The notes beneath the pieces are model-generated. The model saw only the letters and a program-made list of their open reading frames with translations. It was not told where the DNA came from and did not search any database. Shown here in pieces: positions 50,463 through 63,982 of a stretch of DNA of 64,000 nucleotides (positions are counted from its first letter, which is position 1; every line of letters begins with the position of its first letter). The DNA lies in contig NC_084939.1 of NCBI RefSeq assembly GCF_958298935.1, positions 3,363,501 to 3,427,500 of the forward strand. The letters are read 5' to 3'. The DNA is from Phragmites australis (lineage: Eukaryota > Streptophyta > Magnoliopsida > Poales > Poaceae). The position numbers and the translations under genes are program-made.

Positions 50463-50989
50463 AATCCTGCACCGCACGCCGCACCGCCTCTGATCGTTTC
50501 GGCTCTTGGCCAGTGTTACTAGGGCACCCGTATCTATCTTTTTTTTTGCTAAATTGGACACCTCGAATCCAAGTCAGATTCTAACACACATGTCTAATTC
50601 TGAGTTGTATTTCGCGTGTCCAAAGTTTTTTTGCCAAATAGGACACCCGGATCCAAGTCGGATTACAAGACCCGTGTTCGTATCTAGATAACACTGCTCC
50701 CTGCCCGTCACCTTTGATCGATTTTTTTTGGGGATGAAATCGCGATGAAACAGATTGTACGATGGTTTTGGTGAAAAGACCACGGGGGATGGTGGGATGA
50801 CTTCGGATCGTGGGACGTGGATCGGATGTCAGACAACGAGAGTTTGCACGGTTGCACCGGATGAAGCGTATGCACAGAAGATTTCGCCGTTTATGTCCGG
50901 CACACTGAAGCAGTGATGATCACTTGGACTATCTGAGACGATGCAGCAATGTCCGGCACACAAAAATGGAATAAAAATTTGACGACGAC

Positions 50990-51063
50990 GCGCTAGGTAG
51001 GGGTCAAACCTACGGCCTTCTGCTTAGGAAACAGACGCTCTATCCACTGTGAGCTACAGGCGC
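50990..51063 (-). tRNA. tRNA-Arg(CCT), possibly a pseudogene
   Basis: On the minus strand the acceptor strand is GCGCCTG and the D stem is GCTC/GAGC. The anticodon arm is TCTGT-TTCCTAA-GCAGA with anticodon CCT, and the T stem is GTAGG/CCTAC. Three points deviate from the plant consensus as I know it. The D loop has two extra bases. The invariant C of the T loop is T (TTTGACC). The 3' acceptor strand CTAGCGC leaves two mismatches. It may still fold, but decay by C-to-T and G-to-A changes is likely. Confidence 0.75.
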
Positions 51064-51532
51064 TTAGTACCTGGTAGTGATAACTAAATTGCTAAATTAG
51101 ATTCCATCATTAGTCATGGCAATGGCACACCAATTGCCGTGAACATGAACGGCCAGAAATGGTGATATCTGGATCAAGTTAAAAGTGCGCATGGTACTAG
51201 TATTAATCAAGTTACAAGAATTTGATGTGTCAAATGCATAAGCTATAATGTAGCACAGAATCATCCGACCACACGACGATAACAAAAGACTAAACCCGCA
51301 GTCAGCATCGGTTCATGTTTAACTCGGTCTTGAACAATGGTATTCTGCCTCACTGCATGAACAGAAGTAGAGAACTGCAGCTACAAGATCTCCTGTGTAA
51401 CTATATTCCATGGTTAATTTCGTCTTCCAAGTTTCTACATGCACTCCAAGAAAGCAAAAACTCAATCAAGCAGTGCCACTGTTATGATGAACCATGAAGC
51501 TGTTTGGTTAGATGTCTGGCGCGCAAGCATCT

Positions 51533-54060
51533 TCACCGACAACTGTTCCCTCCGCGAGTTGGACCCGTGAGATTTCTGATCTTCCTCTGCAGTTGAAGAA
51601 AAAAACAGAACGTAAATTGATGTTGTCTCGGATCGCCAGTGATGATGATGCACGACGGCAATGGTCTATGGAAGCACCACTGTTGCAATACTAACATGAT
51701 TCTCAGCAAAATTGGGTTCTCTAGGCATCATTTTTGTAATTATTCTGCAAGTGACATTTACATATTCTAGTAAAGTATATATAGCATCAGCCAGTTACTA
51801 ACTAGTTTGCACTGAATTTCGATCAGAAGTAATAATCCATGCATGCATATATTTATTTTTGTTCTAGTTAAGTACTAGTACACAATCCAATTATTATAAT
51901 TACGTTAAAAAAGGGAAAACATATCATGCATATTGCATAGCCAATAGAAACATTCACGCAAAGAACAACTCAAGAATTTTCAAGACAAATAAGGGAGAGG
52001 CATGGAAGGAGCACTAACGGTTTTCGCCCACATCAACCCACAAGCGTTGCAGAGTGTTCTATATCCATCTGGACCGCGGCGCATCATCGGCGTCACCTCG
52101 TTGCTCTCTCCGCAGTTGGCGCAGCTGCACGGATAAAATCATGAGAAGTCAACAACGCAGCACTGACATTGCAATTGCAATGTAGCTTCAGAACTAATCC
52201 CCATGGAAGCATTGGCCACTCACAATTCAAGCTCAGTTGTCTCCCTTTGGCGGTGGTGTGCAGCGGCGGCAGTAACTGAATTGTCAGTTCCCGTACCTGA
52301 CGACACAAATTTCCCTCTCCTACGTGCAATCCTGAACCAGCAAATGCGCAAGAAACAGCAGATAAACACCAAACTGCATCTGTGTACTGTGCAACACAGC
52401 CGGCACAAAACCAGTCAAGTCACTTGCTGAGCTGCAATCGATCATATGTATATAATATACCTTGAAGCGATTTCCTTTCGGATGGAGTAATCGGCCTTCA
52501 CGTCGAATTTCAGCAGGCTCTTCCTTTTCTCCCGGTACCGCGTCACGGCCGCCATTCTGTTGAAGTCTTGGGGCACGACAATAGGCTGCACCTGGTGAAA
52601 TGTTCAGAAGATTATTTCATCGGTTAGGAGGGAAACACCTACAAGGAATGTTGTTTCATGCAATTATTCCCAGATGGGTCAAAGGTGATACAATTTGGTT
52701 TACCAGGTGAGTGAGTTGTGGTTTCGCGCTTTGAGGAGCAATTTCATAGCCGTTTAGAAGACAGAGGATGGTGTCAACCTGCGTTACAGGCTAACAGTGT
52801 TGTAAGTATTGCAATCTGGCTTTGACCGAAAAAAATTCTCGCGGTCCTATATTTAAAGTAAAACCTTTACCGAGAATGACAATGTAAAGTGCGTGGTTTC
52901 AAAGTATGCCATTGGTTGTGATAATGGCATGTAGATTATGGTACCACATGTCAGTGAGACACCTAATGGTGTATATCCAAACCTCGTACTTTGTGGTGTC
53001 ATATATCAAAATTTTCGGAAAAAAAGAAGAGGCGGAGACATCATACTAGTTGGCAGTTACCAGCGACAAAATGGTTGAAAATGTTGATTACATTCTATTC
53101 AGGGACCAATTTTTGCAAGGACAGTGAAGTGCAGGTACTGAACATTGCGATAGTACAACGAACGCAGGAAGAGGTGAGCTCGTTATGATCAGAGAAGACT
53201 AATATGACGCGAGAATTAGCACGATCAGTTTCTAACTGGTCATATTCATGCACTCTGCAGTCTGCACATTGCAAGAACAGGAAAACTAACTCGAACTAGC
53301 TACGACTGATTAAACGGCAATTTGGTATCTCCAGTACGCAATGCCACAGCCCTCAGGTAGAAGCTGCTTAGATCATAAGCATCCAAACGATGTGAATCAG
53401 GCGGGGATACATTTAAAATCCCACTGAAGAAATCAACGTCTAAGACTGACCTGAGTCTCTAATCAATGCTAATTGCCAATGCATGATCAGAGTTCTCGCC
53501 TTTCTCAGGTGGCCACGACAATAATGTATTGACAAGAATGTTAGATAACTCGAATAAGATCAACTGATGAAACTTGCCAATTGTCCACGAACAAAAGTTT
53601 CTAAAACAATGCTATCTTTCCCCAACACCTGCCGAAACAAATCGATACACTAGCAAAGAATGAAAAAAATTCAAAGGCAGATGGAAAATAATGGAGAAAA
53701 CATGCCAAGAAACAAGCACAACTGGAGCAGAACCGACTGATCGGTAATTGATCAATCAATTTTGAGCTCTCGCCAAGAAACCAACAACCCGCTCCTCACC
53801 TTCTGCGGCGGCACGGAGTCGAACACGTACGTGTGCCCTTGGTAGACCATCGACAGCCGCTCCTCCTCGCCGCAGCCCTCCACCTGCGCCTTGGCCAGCC
53901 GCTGCTGCTCATCCTCCTCCGCCTCCACCGCCGCACCGTACGCGCGCAGGCCGCCGTCGTCGTCGAGACCCTGGAGGTAGTCCGGAGGGATCACAATGTC
54001 GTAGAAGGGGTCCATCGCCTCGCCTCCGCCGGCAGAGCTCGACGGCGCTGGCTGCTGCAT
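51533..54060 (-). CDS. TIFY-CCT-GATA transcription factor (ZML type)
   Basis: Seven exons on the minus strand: 54060-53800, 52778-52704, 52591-52461, 52331-52297, 52275-52224, 52124-52019 and 51586-51533. All borders are GT/AG and the frame is kept throughout, giving 237 residues. The acidic N-terminus is followed by a TIFY segment ([17 protein letters not shown], then [12 protein letters not shown], about residues 71-99). A CCT domain follows (about 123-168; [19 protein letters not shown]), then a GATA zinc finger CX2CX20CX2C with Cys186, 189, 210 and 213. The family comprises nuclear DNA-binding proteins; TIFY mediates protein contacts and the finger binds GATA sites. The protein is shorter than typical ZML proteins, and its short C-terminus ([17 protein letters not shown]) matches the usual LRDL segment only loosely. 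Nearby introns are short except intron 1 (about 1.0 kb). Confidence 0.88.
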
Positions 54061-54190
54061 CGGCGGGCGGGTGGGTAGGGGAGCAGCGGCGCGCGCAGCA
54101 CACTGTAGCTAAGCTAGTGTCGTCAAGCCCCGGAGGAGAGTGAGTGAGTGAGAACTGAGAAGCCGCGGTAGGCTTCAACGCCAAACGCGT
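54061..54190 (-). promoter_or_regulatory. 5' UTR and core promoter region of the GATA gene
   Basis: GC-rich leader with a GAGTGAGTGAGTGAG-like run just upstream of the start codon. No clear TATA box is seen. Confidence 0.4.
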
Positions 54191-55585
54191 GCTGCATGTG
54201 AGGTTGTCAGGAGCAAGGACGGCCCTTGGATTACGAGTGGACGGCTGAGATTGGAGGCCCGCGAGAGATGGACAATTTTCGTTTCATATGTCGGGCATGT
54301 TTGGACAGAAAAGAGGGGATTGCTAAAGGGGATTTTAGAAGTGTACTAAATTTTAATCCATGCAGACTCTTAGTTTTTAGGTGTGGAAGATATTTTCTCG
54401 CCCGAAATATTTTCACTTTAGTTTTTGCCGTACGAGTGGATCCATGTGCATTTCGATACATTATGGAACGGGTATTCCAACGTGAATCGAACATAAGCTC
54501 TGCAAAAAGTTGTTGGAGGCGGCAAGAGCCCAAGACATTCACACTTCAAAGCCACGCACCACTGGGCATGGAAGCTGGTCGCAAGTTGCCCGGGCTCGGC
54601 TCTAGATCGGCTTGCAAAACTAACAAGCCGAGCCAAGCTGGACTGCGTGCTCGCAGTCACAGGCTTCTTGGGCTTGGCTCGCTACGGGCTCAGCTTGCAA
54701 AATTAATGAGTCGAGGAGACAGAGACCAAGCAGACACGAGCAGCTCTCCGGCGAGGCCAGACAACCACGCCCCACCCTTCTTCCACCCACCCCCGCCTCC
54801 ACCGGCAGCACCCTCCCCACTCTCAACCGCCCAGGCCTGGCATGCGCGTCACCCACTGCGACCATCGCCGCCGCCACCGCCGCCTCCTCTCATCACCAGT
54901 AGCTACCCTAGCCGCTCGCCATGCCACCACCGCGGCGCTTCAAAAGAATTGGACAATGGAAATACCGGATCGACAATGACGCAACAGACTACAGGTAATT
55001 TGTCAAAGTGAAACCCCTCAAATCAGAAGAATCTGAAGATCAAAGGCACATGTAGAAGGAATGGAGCTCTGGGTTTCACTAGCTGAAACACAAGTTTTGG
55101 TCGCATTTCTGAGATGGGAACTGAAAATTGAAACCAAACATCAAACCAATTATACAGCCTCCTTCCATTGTTAACATATTACAAGACAAATATCTGGTTT
55201 GTTTTTTTGGGTCGGCAAATATCTGGTCGATCCCAAGATAAAACTATACCCTTGTATACATGCCCCCCTACCAAAATCTTATGTACCCAACTTCGCTCTA
55301 AAAATGAAGCAATATCTACCCTGGAGAAGGGGGAGGGGGTGCTTATACGCGACATTGCCCCGAGGGAAAGATGGAAAATCTTGGAAAATTCATTGTCATG
55401 GAGCACAAAACCAAGTGAACTGCAACAGATGGCGCCCAGTAGCACGGAATAGAGGGCCATGGGCACCCCAAATGGCCAAAACTTCTGACGATTCCCCCCG
55501 CCAGTCTAAATTCCCGATCCTCCCTTTCTGGCAGCGGCTTAGATCAGAGGCCTTCGTCATGAGACCAATCCAATTATAAGAAATT
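54191..55585. other. Region between the GATA gene and the 3' end of UBP
   Basis: It contains GGCTCGGCTC/GAGCCGAGCC-type words near 54590-54700 and a GC-rich open frame up to 55011, probably repeat-derived. The stretch 55100-55585 is likely the 3' UTR of the UBP gene. I see no separate gene. Confidence 0.45.
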
Positions 55586-58500
55586 TCAATTGTAAATTCT
55601 GACTGGCTTCTCATATGTGTGGCGGTTCTGCATGTAGTTGAAACCATCAAAACAAAGTAAAGTTACATTAAGAGTATGCCTTCGTAATTGTTGGAAAATG
55701 AACATAAAAGAACATAGGAATGTTACAGTGAAGTGCATAAAAAAAGTTGAAAGTGCCGATGTGATTATGTGAACATGCATGCAAAAGTTAGACAAATGCT
55801 CTCAGCAAAGATCTGCCAAATTTTCTACAGGTGTCATTCTTGGGTGGCAGCAAAGCTATCTATTAGTTGGATATACACTAAATGCCTAATCTTAAACATT
55901 TTACAATGTTGACCCATGCTGGGCAAATGAGTTCAAGCATAGATTCAAATAAAAGGGACAGAATGTAAATCCTAAAAATTATCAAGCAAAATATCCTTAT
56001 CCGTTCAGTGAAAATTGCAATAACTGCAAGGAAGGCCATGATAACATGCAGCTACCAAGACCACAATTTGCTTAAAACATTTCACAACAAGAGAGCTGCG
56101 TACCTGATTCACTGTATAGGCCCTTTTTGGTGCAGTGTCAGTGTGTTCCAACCCAAGATATTGCTCCCAAGCTCCATAAACATCTCTCCTCTGTAGTAAT
56201 TGGAAGAAAAAGGTCAGGGAAAAAACAAGTGCGCGGAAAGAACTAGAGAAGAATGTAGACAATTAATAATTTACCTGAAAACAGGCAGGTACAACATCAG
56301 AATCCTGGAGGTAATCTGGGCGATTCATAGATATGAACGCGAATTTCCACTGGTCACATGAATATTAATAATAGGTATATTAGTTCTGTACCTGTATAAT
56401 ATGCAATGCAACTCAAGGTGAAAGAAAAGAAAAGACAAGAAAAGAACCAGAACCCTAATGAAAGATCCAAAACCTTGTCCGGAAGTTACAAAATCAAGAT
56501 CTACAATTGAATATTACTATGTTATGCTTTTTATCTTGGCTCCAACAATACTTGACAAACGCAAACCATTATATAAGAGATAAAGTATGTGCATCTAATC
56601 CTCTAATAATCAATGGGACTTTTTCTGAAGAATGACTGGTAAACTGAGAGTGCAGTATGGCAGGTGAACTCTCTGCTCAGTACAGCAGAACCAAATGATC
56701 AGAAAACTTGGTACTGTTTGTGTTTATTAAAATAGTATCACCCATTACTTCATCCATTTAAAGAAACTTCAAGAAATGGATCACCTTGGAAAATTCCTCG
56801 TCAGGAACTTGTAGTTTACTCTGTATGCGCTTCTTGACTTCTGTTAAAGTCTCACCTTCATGAATCACAAGCAAAAATGGGTCTCCAAAGTTCTGGATCT
56901 GCTGTAGGTCAAAGGAGCACCAACTGCTTGGGTAAGCAAATCATAAATATTAAATAGCTATCTTCCAATACGATTTAGTCAAGTGCACTACCTGATTCTG
57001 ATTAGGATCTTTCATGAAGTGATAAACATGAACTAGGCGGTCGTTTGGGCCGATATTTTTCTCCTCCTCTGGAATCTAAGACAATAGATAAAAGCATGTA
57101 TGAGGTTACTTGGAACTTTCCAGATTAAGGAATGACAATCACCGAGTGTAACATAAAAAATTCCCCTTAAAAAAAGTATAGCAGACAAAATCATTACGCA
57201 CCTCCTCAGCACGTAGCGTCCAGTATTGATCATTTATATTCTCTATCTTCTCGTGAAGCGGAAAGATCTATGGAAAAAACTTAAATTAGCAATAGCCATG
57301 ACTAATATAGTAAAATAAAATATTCTTTCTAAAAGAAGAATTCATTACTATAGTTCAAAAAAATAGACGTCTAGAAGAATAAAATTGTAAGAACCATAAC
57401 GCAACCCATATAACATCCAAATGCACAAGTACCTTATAAATCTTGTGGTAAAAGACTTCTAGCAGGCGTAGTTCAGCAGTAGGGCTGGATAATTCAACCT
57501 GTTGATTAGAAAAATTAAGATTTAGAAATGGTTCTTCAGGAAATAAACCACAAACTATCCAAAGAAACATAACAAGCCACTTTGCAGTTGCCAGATGCAA
57601 GTGATAGTGAAGATAAGAAATAATAAGTATGGCCAATAACATTTTCCTTCTTATTACAGTTTGATAGCAAGGTATAAATGATAATACAACAAGTATGATC
57701 GGACTCTTTAACCAACCAAGATTAGCACTCCCTCTGTTCCTTTTTTATTAGATGTTTTAGAAGTTTAAACATGTTCTTTTATTTGATATTGTAAGATTTC
57801 AAGAAGAGACAAGCCTACATCTTCCTAGAATGCCCCCACACCTCCTTTAGTGTTTGCTACATTCTACAAGACTCAATCTATATGTTCATTAGTCACAATG
57901 GGTGATTGAGGGGGCAAACAAATTTGAGGTGACAAGGAATGCACTTCAGTAGGGGCATACCACATAAAATAATCTTGTGTGCACAATCCGAAACATGAAA
58001 GAGAAAAGGAATGGAGGGAGTACTAGGAAGGGTCTATGGATGTATTCAAGTCCAATGCATTCGTGTACCTTAGTTCCAATAAAGCGTATGTGGTCACAAT
58101 ACTAAATCACTCACAAAGGGACTGAAGAGAAAGTAGGAGTAATAAGTAATAACCTTAGTTTTCAAGTCATTAATTACATCAGAAATGGTGCTATTCTTTG
58201 GAAGTCTGATGCTATGAATGACAACCTGGAGAAAGGATATCATGTGAAGGTATACATAATACATTAGGCAGCAAATAATTATGCGCTTTGCAGAAAAACA
58301 AAACCTCGTCCTTTGTAGCATGGTGGAATGCAACTTTAAGGGTTTTCAAGAACTGCAGTTCTGGCAGTGCAATATCCAGCACTTCATAATACAAGATGTC
58401 AGACGTCTGTAACAGACAGATAGTGCTTCAGTAGGAATTCCATTACATTTTAGTTATGCAAAAATCATGCTCATATTGGCCAAAAGAAATGACAAAGGTT

Positions 58501-61500
58501 AACCTGATTGTAATGGATGAGCATGTCCAATAGATGCTCCACTCCTCGATATTTGATGGGTTGTGGTTTAGGCTGCTGAGAGTAACAATTATGGGATGTA
58601 AGCCGAATTTTCGTTGGATCATCCAAACCAAGCTGCCGAGCAACTCTCTCAACAACATCATCATAGGTATGAAGCTTTGACCTTAAGGAATGGAAAATAA
58701 AAACCATATACAGGGTGAGATATTTAGTCAATTAAGCAATTTAAATGAATAATCAAGTACAAACTGCAAACCCTCACAATTCTAACGAAAAATCATCATC
58801 CTTGGGTTTCTCCAAAGACCGGAAGTGCACAACCTGCAGAAAACATAGCAGTTACTTGAGCAACAGGAAGAGATAAAAAGTATAACAGTGACCAAAAGAT
58901 AAAAGGTAAAAGAGCCGCATTATCCTGAAAAATAAACCATGTTCTGACAAATGAAAGTAGAGTAAACAAGCATCTAATAAATAACTGATAAAAAAGGAAA
59001 AGGGATGTGAGGGCGTTGTGGACAGATGCCCCTGCAGCAGCATATCATTAGGGGGCAATTCAATGGAAAGGCAATATCAGGCTATGGCAGAAGGAGAGGC
59101 AGCAGAGGCTCGGTAATGATATAATGCAGCAGAGGCTTGGTAAGGGTATCATCCCTAAGGTAGTTGACCATGGTTATTATTAAGCTGGATACACGTCTTA
59201 TAAATTAAACATGGTACACTGGATAGATTAGTTCCATTGGAAGAGAAATAAAGCTGCGAGTAACTAAAAATCTTCTCTAAGGATATTCAGAGTGACATAA
59301 AACATAGAAGAAATAATGCAAAATAACACCATAAGTAGATATGGAAAAATCACGAGCAATAATAGCTTACAAACAGAAAAATAGAAAAATCATACGAGAA
59401 TCGGAAGAACAAATAGAAGTCTTATACCAACAGCTAAGTATTGCAATCAAGTTGGGCACACAATATACCATACCTGCCTATTATGAACATACTCCAGAAA
59501 TGAAGGAACATCTGGATATCGCACTTGTGTATCATAGTCTGCTCTTGGTGATTTTTGGAAACAGACAATGTCCCCATCTTCAAGCTACAATGTTGGGAAA
59601 TCTTGGTAATAATTCAATAAATAGCAGTTTAATTTGAATTATGCATCTCTTTGGATAGAAGAAGCTTGTTGACAACCTGACTAGAACGGAAAGTGAGTTT
59701 CTTGTCAATAATTTCACACATCACATTTGGCTCAAACTTAATTTCCTGCATGTACCAATGGAACAATTTAAGCATAATACTCCTCATAAGGTCATCATGG
59801 CCAGATAAATTATTTCCTCACCCCGCCCATCCACAAAAATGCATGTGTAACAGAGAATGCTTCCAGGGTCTGTCGTGTGGACAATAAATATATTAAATCA
59901 TGAATACAAATATTACCTCATAAAGCTCAATTTCTTCATTTGGAGAAAATCCAGCCATTTCGTTTAGTTTTGCCAGGATTTCTGAAGGTTTGCCCAAGGC
60001 CTTCACGAAAAGCCTCCCTACAAAACTACATCATGAAAGAATGCCATGAGTCATACACTGAATGCTAGGAAAGGATGATGAAGTGGTACTTAAGAAATAT
60101 GATGATAATGTCAATTCAAATAGAAGATGTACCAAAGTTCTTCCTTGTCTGGGTTGTAGAGCTTGAAGAAAAGAAGAATATCTTCCTTGCTCTTCTCACG
60201 AGGGAGAGGTCGCATATCCTAAATGAGTAAACAGAGATAGGTAAGCACTTGACAGCTGAACACTACAGCAGATACTAAAACAAGAAACATACAGAAGAGG
60301 AAGCAAGAACAAGTACAGCATATCATTACCAGCCCAAGTTCTACTTCCAAAAACAGCTTCAGCTCAGCATTGTGTGCCTTATTTGATACCTCCCTCAGCT
60401 GTCCCACCTGTGCAACAGAAAACTTGTGATAAGATTTATTCACATAAAATTGAAGTGTGACCAATACAGAAAGAACAAAAGCAATAAACAACAATGCATT
60501 GTTCCACATAAAAAGGTGCAAGGCTCCAATGTAGTAACAATTCTTGCTACAGCATCGTAGCAGTAATGCATAATGGATTATTACAGAGCTGATTTTTCGG
60601 AGGCAAAAGACTTTGTATAACCTAAGCGTAACAATTTTTCTGAAAATAAGGGTTCCTTTTCTTAAATATATCCACTCAACCGACTGCTGCCATTATTCTA
60701 ACCCTTAGTATGAAATATGTGGTATATCCAAATGAGTGTATTTAAAAACTGCATCAATCCTTGAAAATGATGAAAGATTTTCACGTGCTTTGTGCCGCTC
60801 CTCTTTTACTATTACTACATCATATCGCAATAGAGCATTGGTAGAATGCATGACATGAATCCTAATACTTTATCGTAGTAATGCCCATCAGATCTATAAC
60901 AGACTGTATATAAAAATATCTTTTGAGATTTGCACAAGCCAAACTGCATATTTGCAATAATCTGCAACTGTTAAACCTTTCTTCAAGCATTGGTTCTATA
61001 GTTAATTAGTTATATAGATATGCACTTTCAACTTACAGGGCCCATTTTCTGTTCTCATTTCATTATTATTAACATTGACATGCAAATAAAAAATGTAAGT
61101 TGAAGCACCACTTTCCAAAGTATCTGCAGAATAAACCTATCAGTTCCAACACTTCAAAGCAATGAATAGCTCACAGATTGTGTTTCCTCATGAGGGGCCA
61201 ATGGACGATTAGGGCGGTATGTATGGTTTTGCCTCTTCGCCCACAACCAGAAGCGCTGAAACTGCACTGGGATACCATATTCCTTGGCAACTTCCTCCTG
61301 TTAAACAGTTCATTGAACAACAGTTGAATAACCAATTAATTCCAAATCCAATTCCACAGATGAATAACTAGAACCAATTTATATTCCAAAACTATAATAA
61401 GAAATAATTGCAACCAAATAAGAAGTTGTGCAGAGTTCTGGGGGCACATTACCTTGAAAGAACTAAATGGCAATTGCTTCTGTATTCGGAAACTACAGAC

Positions 61501-62168
61501 TTTTTCATGGTCCACCAAGTCAAAATATATATCCTTCCCAATTTGCACCTTTAAATCCTCATCTCGAGCTACCTAGATTATTTTTTCCAAATAGAGCGCT
61601 ATAAAAAACAAACTCCAGAAGATTCCATATTGTGAGGAGATGAATAGTAAAGAAACATAAATCCGGACCTTAATGATGGTATAGAGATGAGCTTCAGCTT
61701 TTTCTTTCTTTTTGTGTTCTTTCTCTTCTTGTTCTTTCTTCAACCTTATCTGCATATTCACAGTTTTCAACCAAACTGTACCAAATGAAATCCATGGTAT
61801 TAAAATGTAGGGAGAATAATACAGATTTTACATACCCTTAAATGCTCAGCAATGTCTTTCTCATCAACAGTACACATTATTTTCTCCTTGTCACTCTCAC
61901 GGATATAAACAAGCATATATGCGTTTGAATACTTTGTGAATTTAAATGGGGTGTTGTTGAAACCAGGGTTTATTTGGGGTAACTGTTTAATCCAAAAGTG
62001 AGAGAAACATAAACGATGGTGATAAGTAGATGAAACAAAAGACTTTAGCAAACATTTATCCTTGAATAACAAAAATTAACAGAACTTACCTCTTCTTCAC
62101 CCCCATATTGCTCTTCAAGGGCCCTCTTAGGATCTTCTTTTGTTACACGCTCATCATCAAATTTATAC
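55586..62168 (-). CDS. UBP12: Ubiquitin C-terminal hydrolase 12/13 (USP7-like), 3' part
   Basis: Twenty-one exons on the minus strand: 62168-62090, 61982-61836, 61749-61669, 61572-61453, 61297-61175, 60407-60330, 60218-60133, 60025-59917, 59745-59677, 59584-59474, 58833-58778, 58681-58504, 58406-58305, 58225-58154, 57498-57433, 57267-57202, 57075-56992, 56901-56785, 56349-56275, 56190-56104 and 55627-55586. All have GT/AG borders and join in frame to 648 residues with a stop. The first visible residues (YKFDDERVTKED) are the end of the USP catalytic domain. A basic coiled segment (KKEQEEKEHKKKEKAE) and the two USP7-type C-terminal regions follow. The family removes ubiquitin from nuclear and cytoplasmic targets and acts in flowering time, clock and hormone signalling. 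The MATH domain and the catalytic Cys and His lie beyond the window. No defect is seen. Confidence 0.93.
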
Positions 62169-62969
62169 CTGAGAATGACATGCGGCAAAAAAATTCAGAA
62201 GTATACCATGAATTGAAATTGTTTACAGGGATGTGCAGATCAGGCAGCATAGATTGCTTGACATGAAAAAGAATAACATTTTAGCAGCAATTAAATAATT
62301 AAGTAGAAATTACACTTTTCACCAAATTTCATTGCAGGAAACCCTAGTGTTGCATACCTCTACAATCTGTGGAAGGATTTCAGGGATAGGGATTGGATTC
62401 GGAGGGGTATAGGTTGAAAGGGGAAAAGGTCGAGCAGGGCGCCGAGAATGGGGTAGCTAGGGAGCCGCAGAAGAAGGGAGATCCAGGGTGCTGAGGAAGA
62501 AGGGGAGATCTAGGGTTCTTGGGAAGGAGGTGAGAGGTAGAGAAGGCCTTGTAATCTGTTCGACCATCCCTCCAGCAAGCTCCCAGTCTTATATTCCGCT
62601 TCTTCTATATTGCCTTCAAGTGGGGCAGACCCTGGTATTTTGGGCCATTTGCTCACCAAGCCCAATAGCCCAACTTTTTTCCAGGTTACCCACAGAAAGA
62701 GTCATGCAGGTGATATTTCCCTCCTCCTCCCTTAAGTTGCTTACCCAAGCCTACAGTGAGGTCCTGAATTGTGCTTTGTAATGATGCTGCCAGGAGGTTG
62801 ATGTAGTTAGTCAAAATGATCCATGTCACAAGGACAACTGTCAAGCCACATGCATACCATGCACCTCTGGAAAGGACCAAACTTCAGCAGAAAGAAGTAT
62901 GGAGCCAAATGATAAGAATAGCAACAACTGGGCTTCCTTAGGTCACTATGCATAGGTTGTGAGAAGCAC
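62169..62969. other. Presumed UBP intron, repeat-derived part
   Basis: No UBP exon can be found here. The stretch at 62340-62900 looks like a retroelement end (CTTGTAATCTGTTCGACC, then GGGGCAGACCCTGG) but I could not define termini. Confidence 0.4.
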
Positions 62970-63982
62970 CATAGTTATTACGGCGGTAAGGCAAGGCGAG
63001 GCGCCTGACTACCTTCACACCTTTTAGGCAAGTATGGCATGAGGCGAGGCGAGGCCATACTCACTTCACATGAATGTACAAACACAGTTTTTTAAACAAG
63101 AGCAGTGCACAACTAATAGCAGAACACAAGTACACATAATAGCAAGCAGAGCAGAGCAGTACACAAGTAGACAACTAATCCTCCTCCCGACACCTCCGTG
63201 ACTAGCAGTACACAAGTACACAACTAATAGCAAGCAGAGTAGTAGAGCACGCAAGCAAAGTAGTAGAGCACACAAGCAAAGCAGTACCAGCAGGCATGGA
63301 GGAGTGGAGCAAGTCCCAATCCAGTCCAGTGGACAGTAGAAGAGGAGCTGTGCCGGCACCGCTGCGGCCTGCGGAGGAGTCCACGTGCTACAGCAGGGGA
63401 GCAGATTACAGATCCGGCGGACTGAGGCACTGAGCAGAGGAGGGCACAGCAGGAGGCAACAGCGGCGGACTGCAGAGGAGGGCAGGAGGCGTGCTGGACT
63501 GGAGTGTGGAGCACCGGAGGAGGTGGGGACTAGGGAGGTGACGACAGACCAACGGAGGGCGGACTGAGCAGAGGAGGGCCGAGGGCTGTGGAGGCAACGG
63601 CGGCATACTGGGCAACGACGTCGGATCTGGTGATTGGTTTCTAGTGTTCTTTCTAGTCTTCTGGAGCGATGGTGGCGCGTACCCTCCAGAACTTTCCTCG
63701 CGCGCTCTCTCTACCTCTTTCTTTTCTTTTTCCCACCCGAGCTCCCTCTTCTTTCCCTGCACACGCTCTCTGCTTCCCTGTGCGCGCTCTCTATTTTCCC
63801 ATGCGCGCTAGTTCGGCCTTGCTGCGACCGCCTTGAGAAATATGGCATCCCGGCGCACTAAGGCGACGCCACGAGCGGCGAGGCGGACGCCATACCCGAA
63901 TTAGGCGAGGCGACGGCTGCGGCGAACACCACCGAGCACCTCAACGCCTAGGCGTCGATTAGGCAACGCCTTAATAACTATG
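62970..63982. mobile_element. hAT-type element with 8-bp target duplication
   Basis: Ends are CATAGTTATTACGGCG and the reverse complement of CATAGTTATTAAGGCG, with a perfect duplication AGAAGCAC at 62962-62969 and 63983-63990. The length is 1013 bp. The inner flanks are rich in GGCGAGGC words. No transposase is encoded. It lies in the presumed intron before the first visible UBP exon. Confidence 0.9.

Larger units (their letters stand above)
49371..50989. other. Intergenic DNA without a recognised gene
   Basis: Apart from two small tandem repeats I see no coding or RNA gene here. Confidence 0.45.

Noticed and set aside
54226..55011. 261-codon plus-strand open frame as a gene
   Set aside because: It has a low-complexity proline-rich end, no family match and repeat-derived words in the middle.
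63066..63762. Cysteine- and leucine-rich open frames on the minus strand
   Set aside because: They lie wholly inside the hAT element and reflect its GC-rich and AGCAGAG-type repeats.
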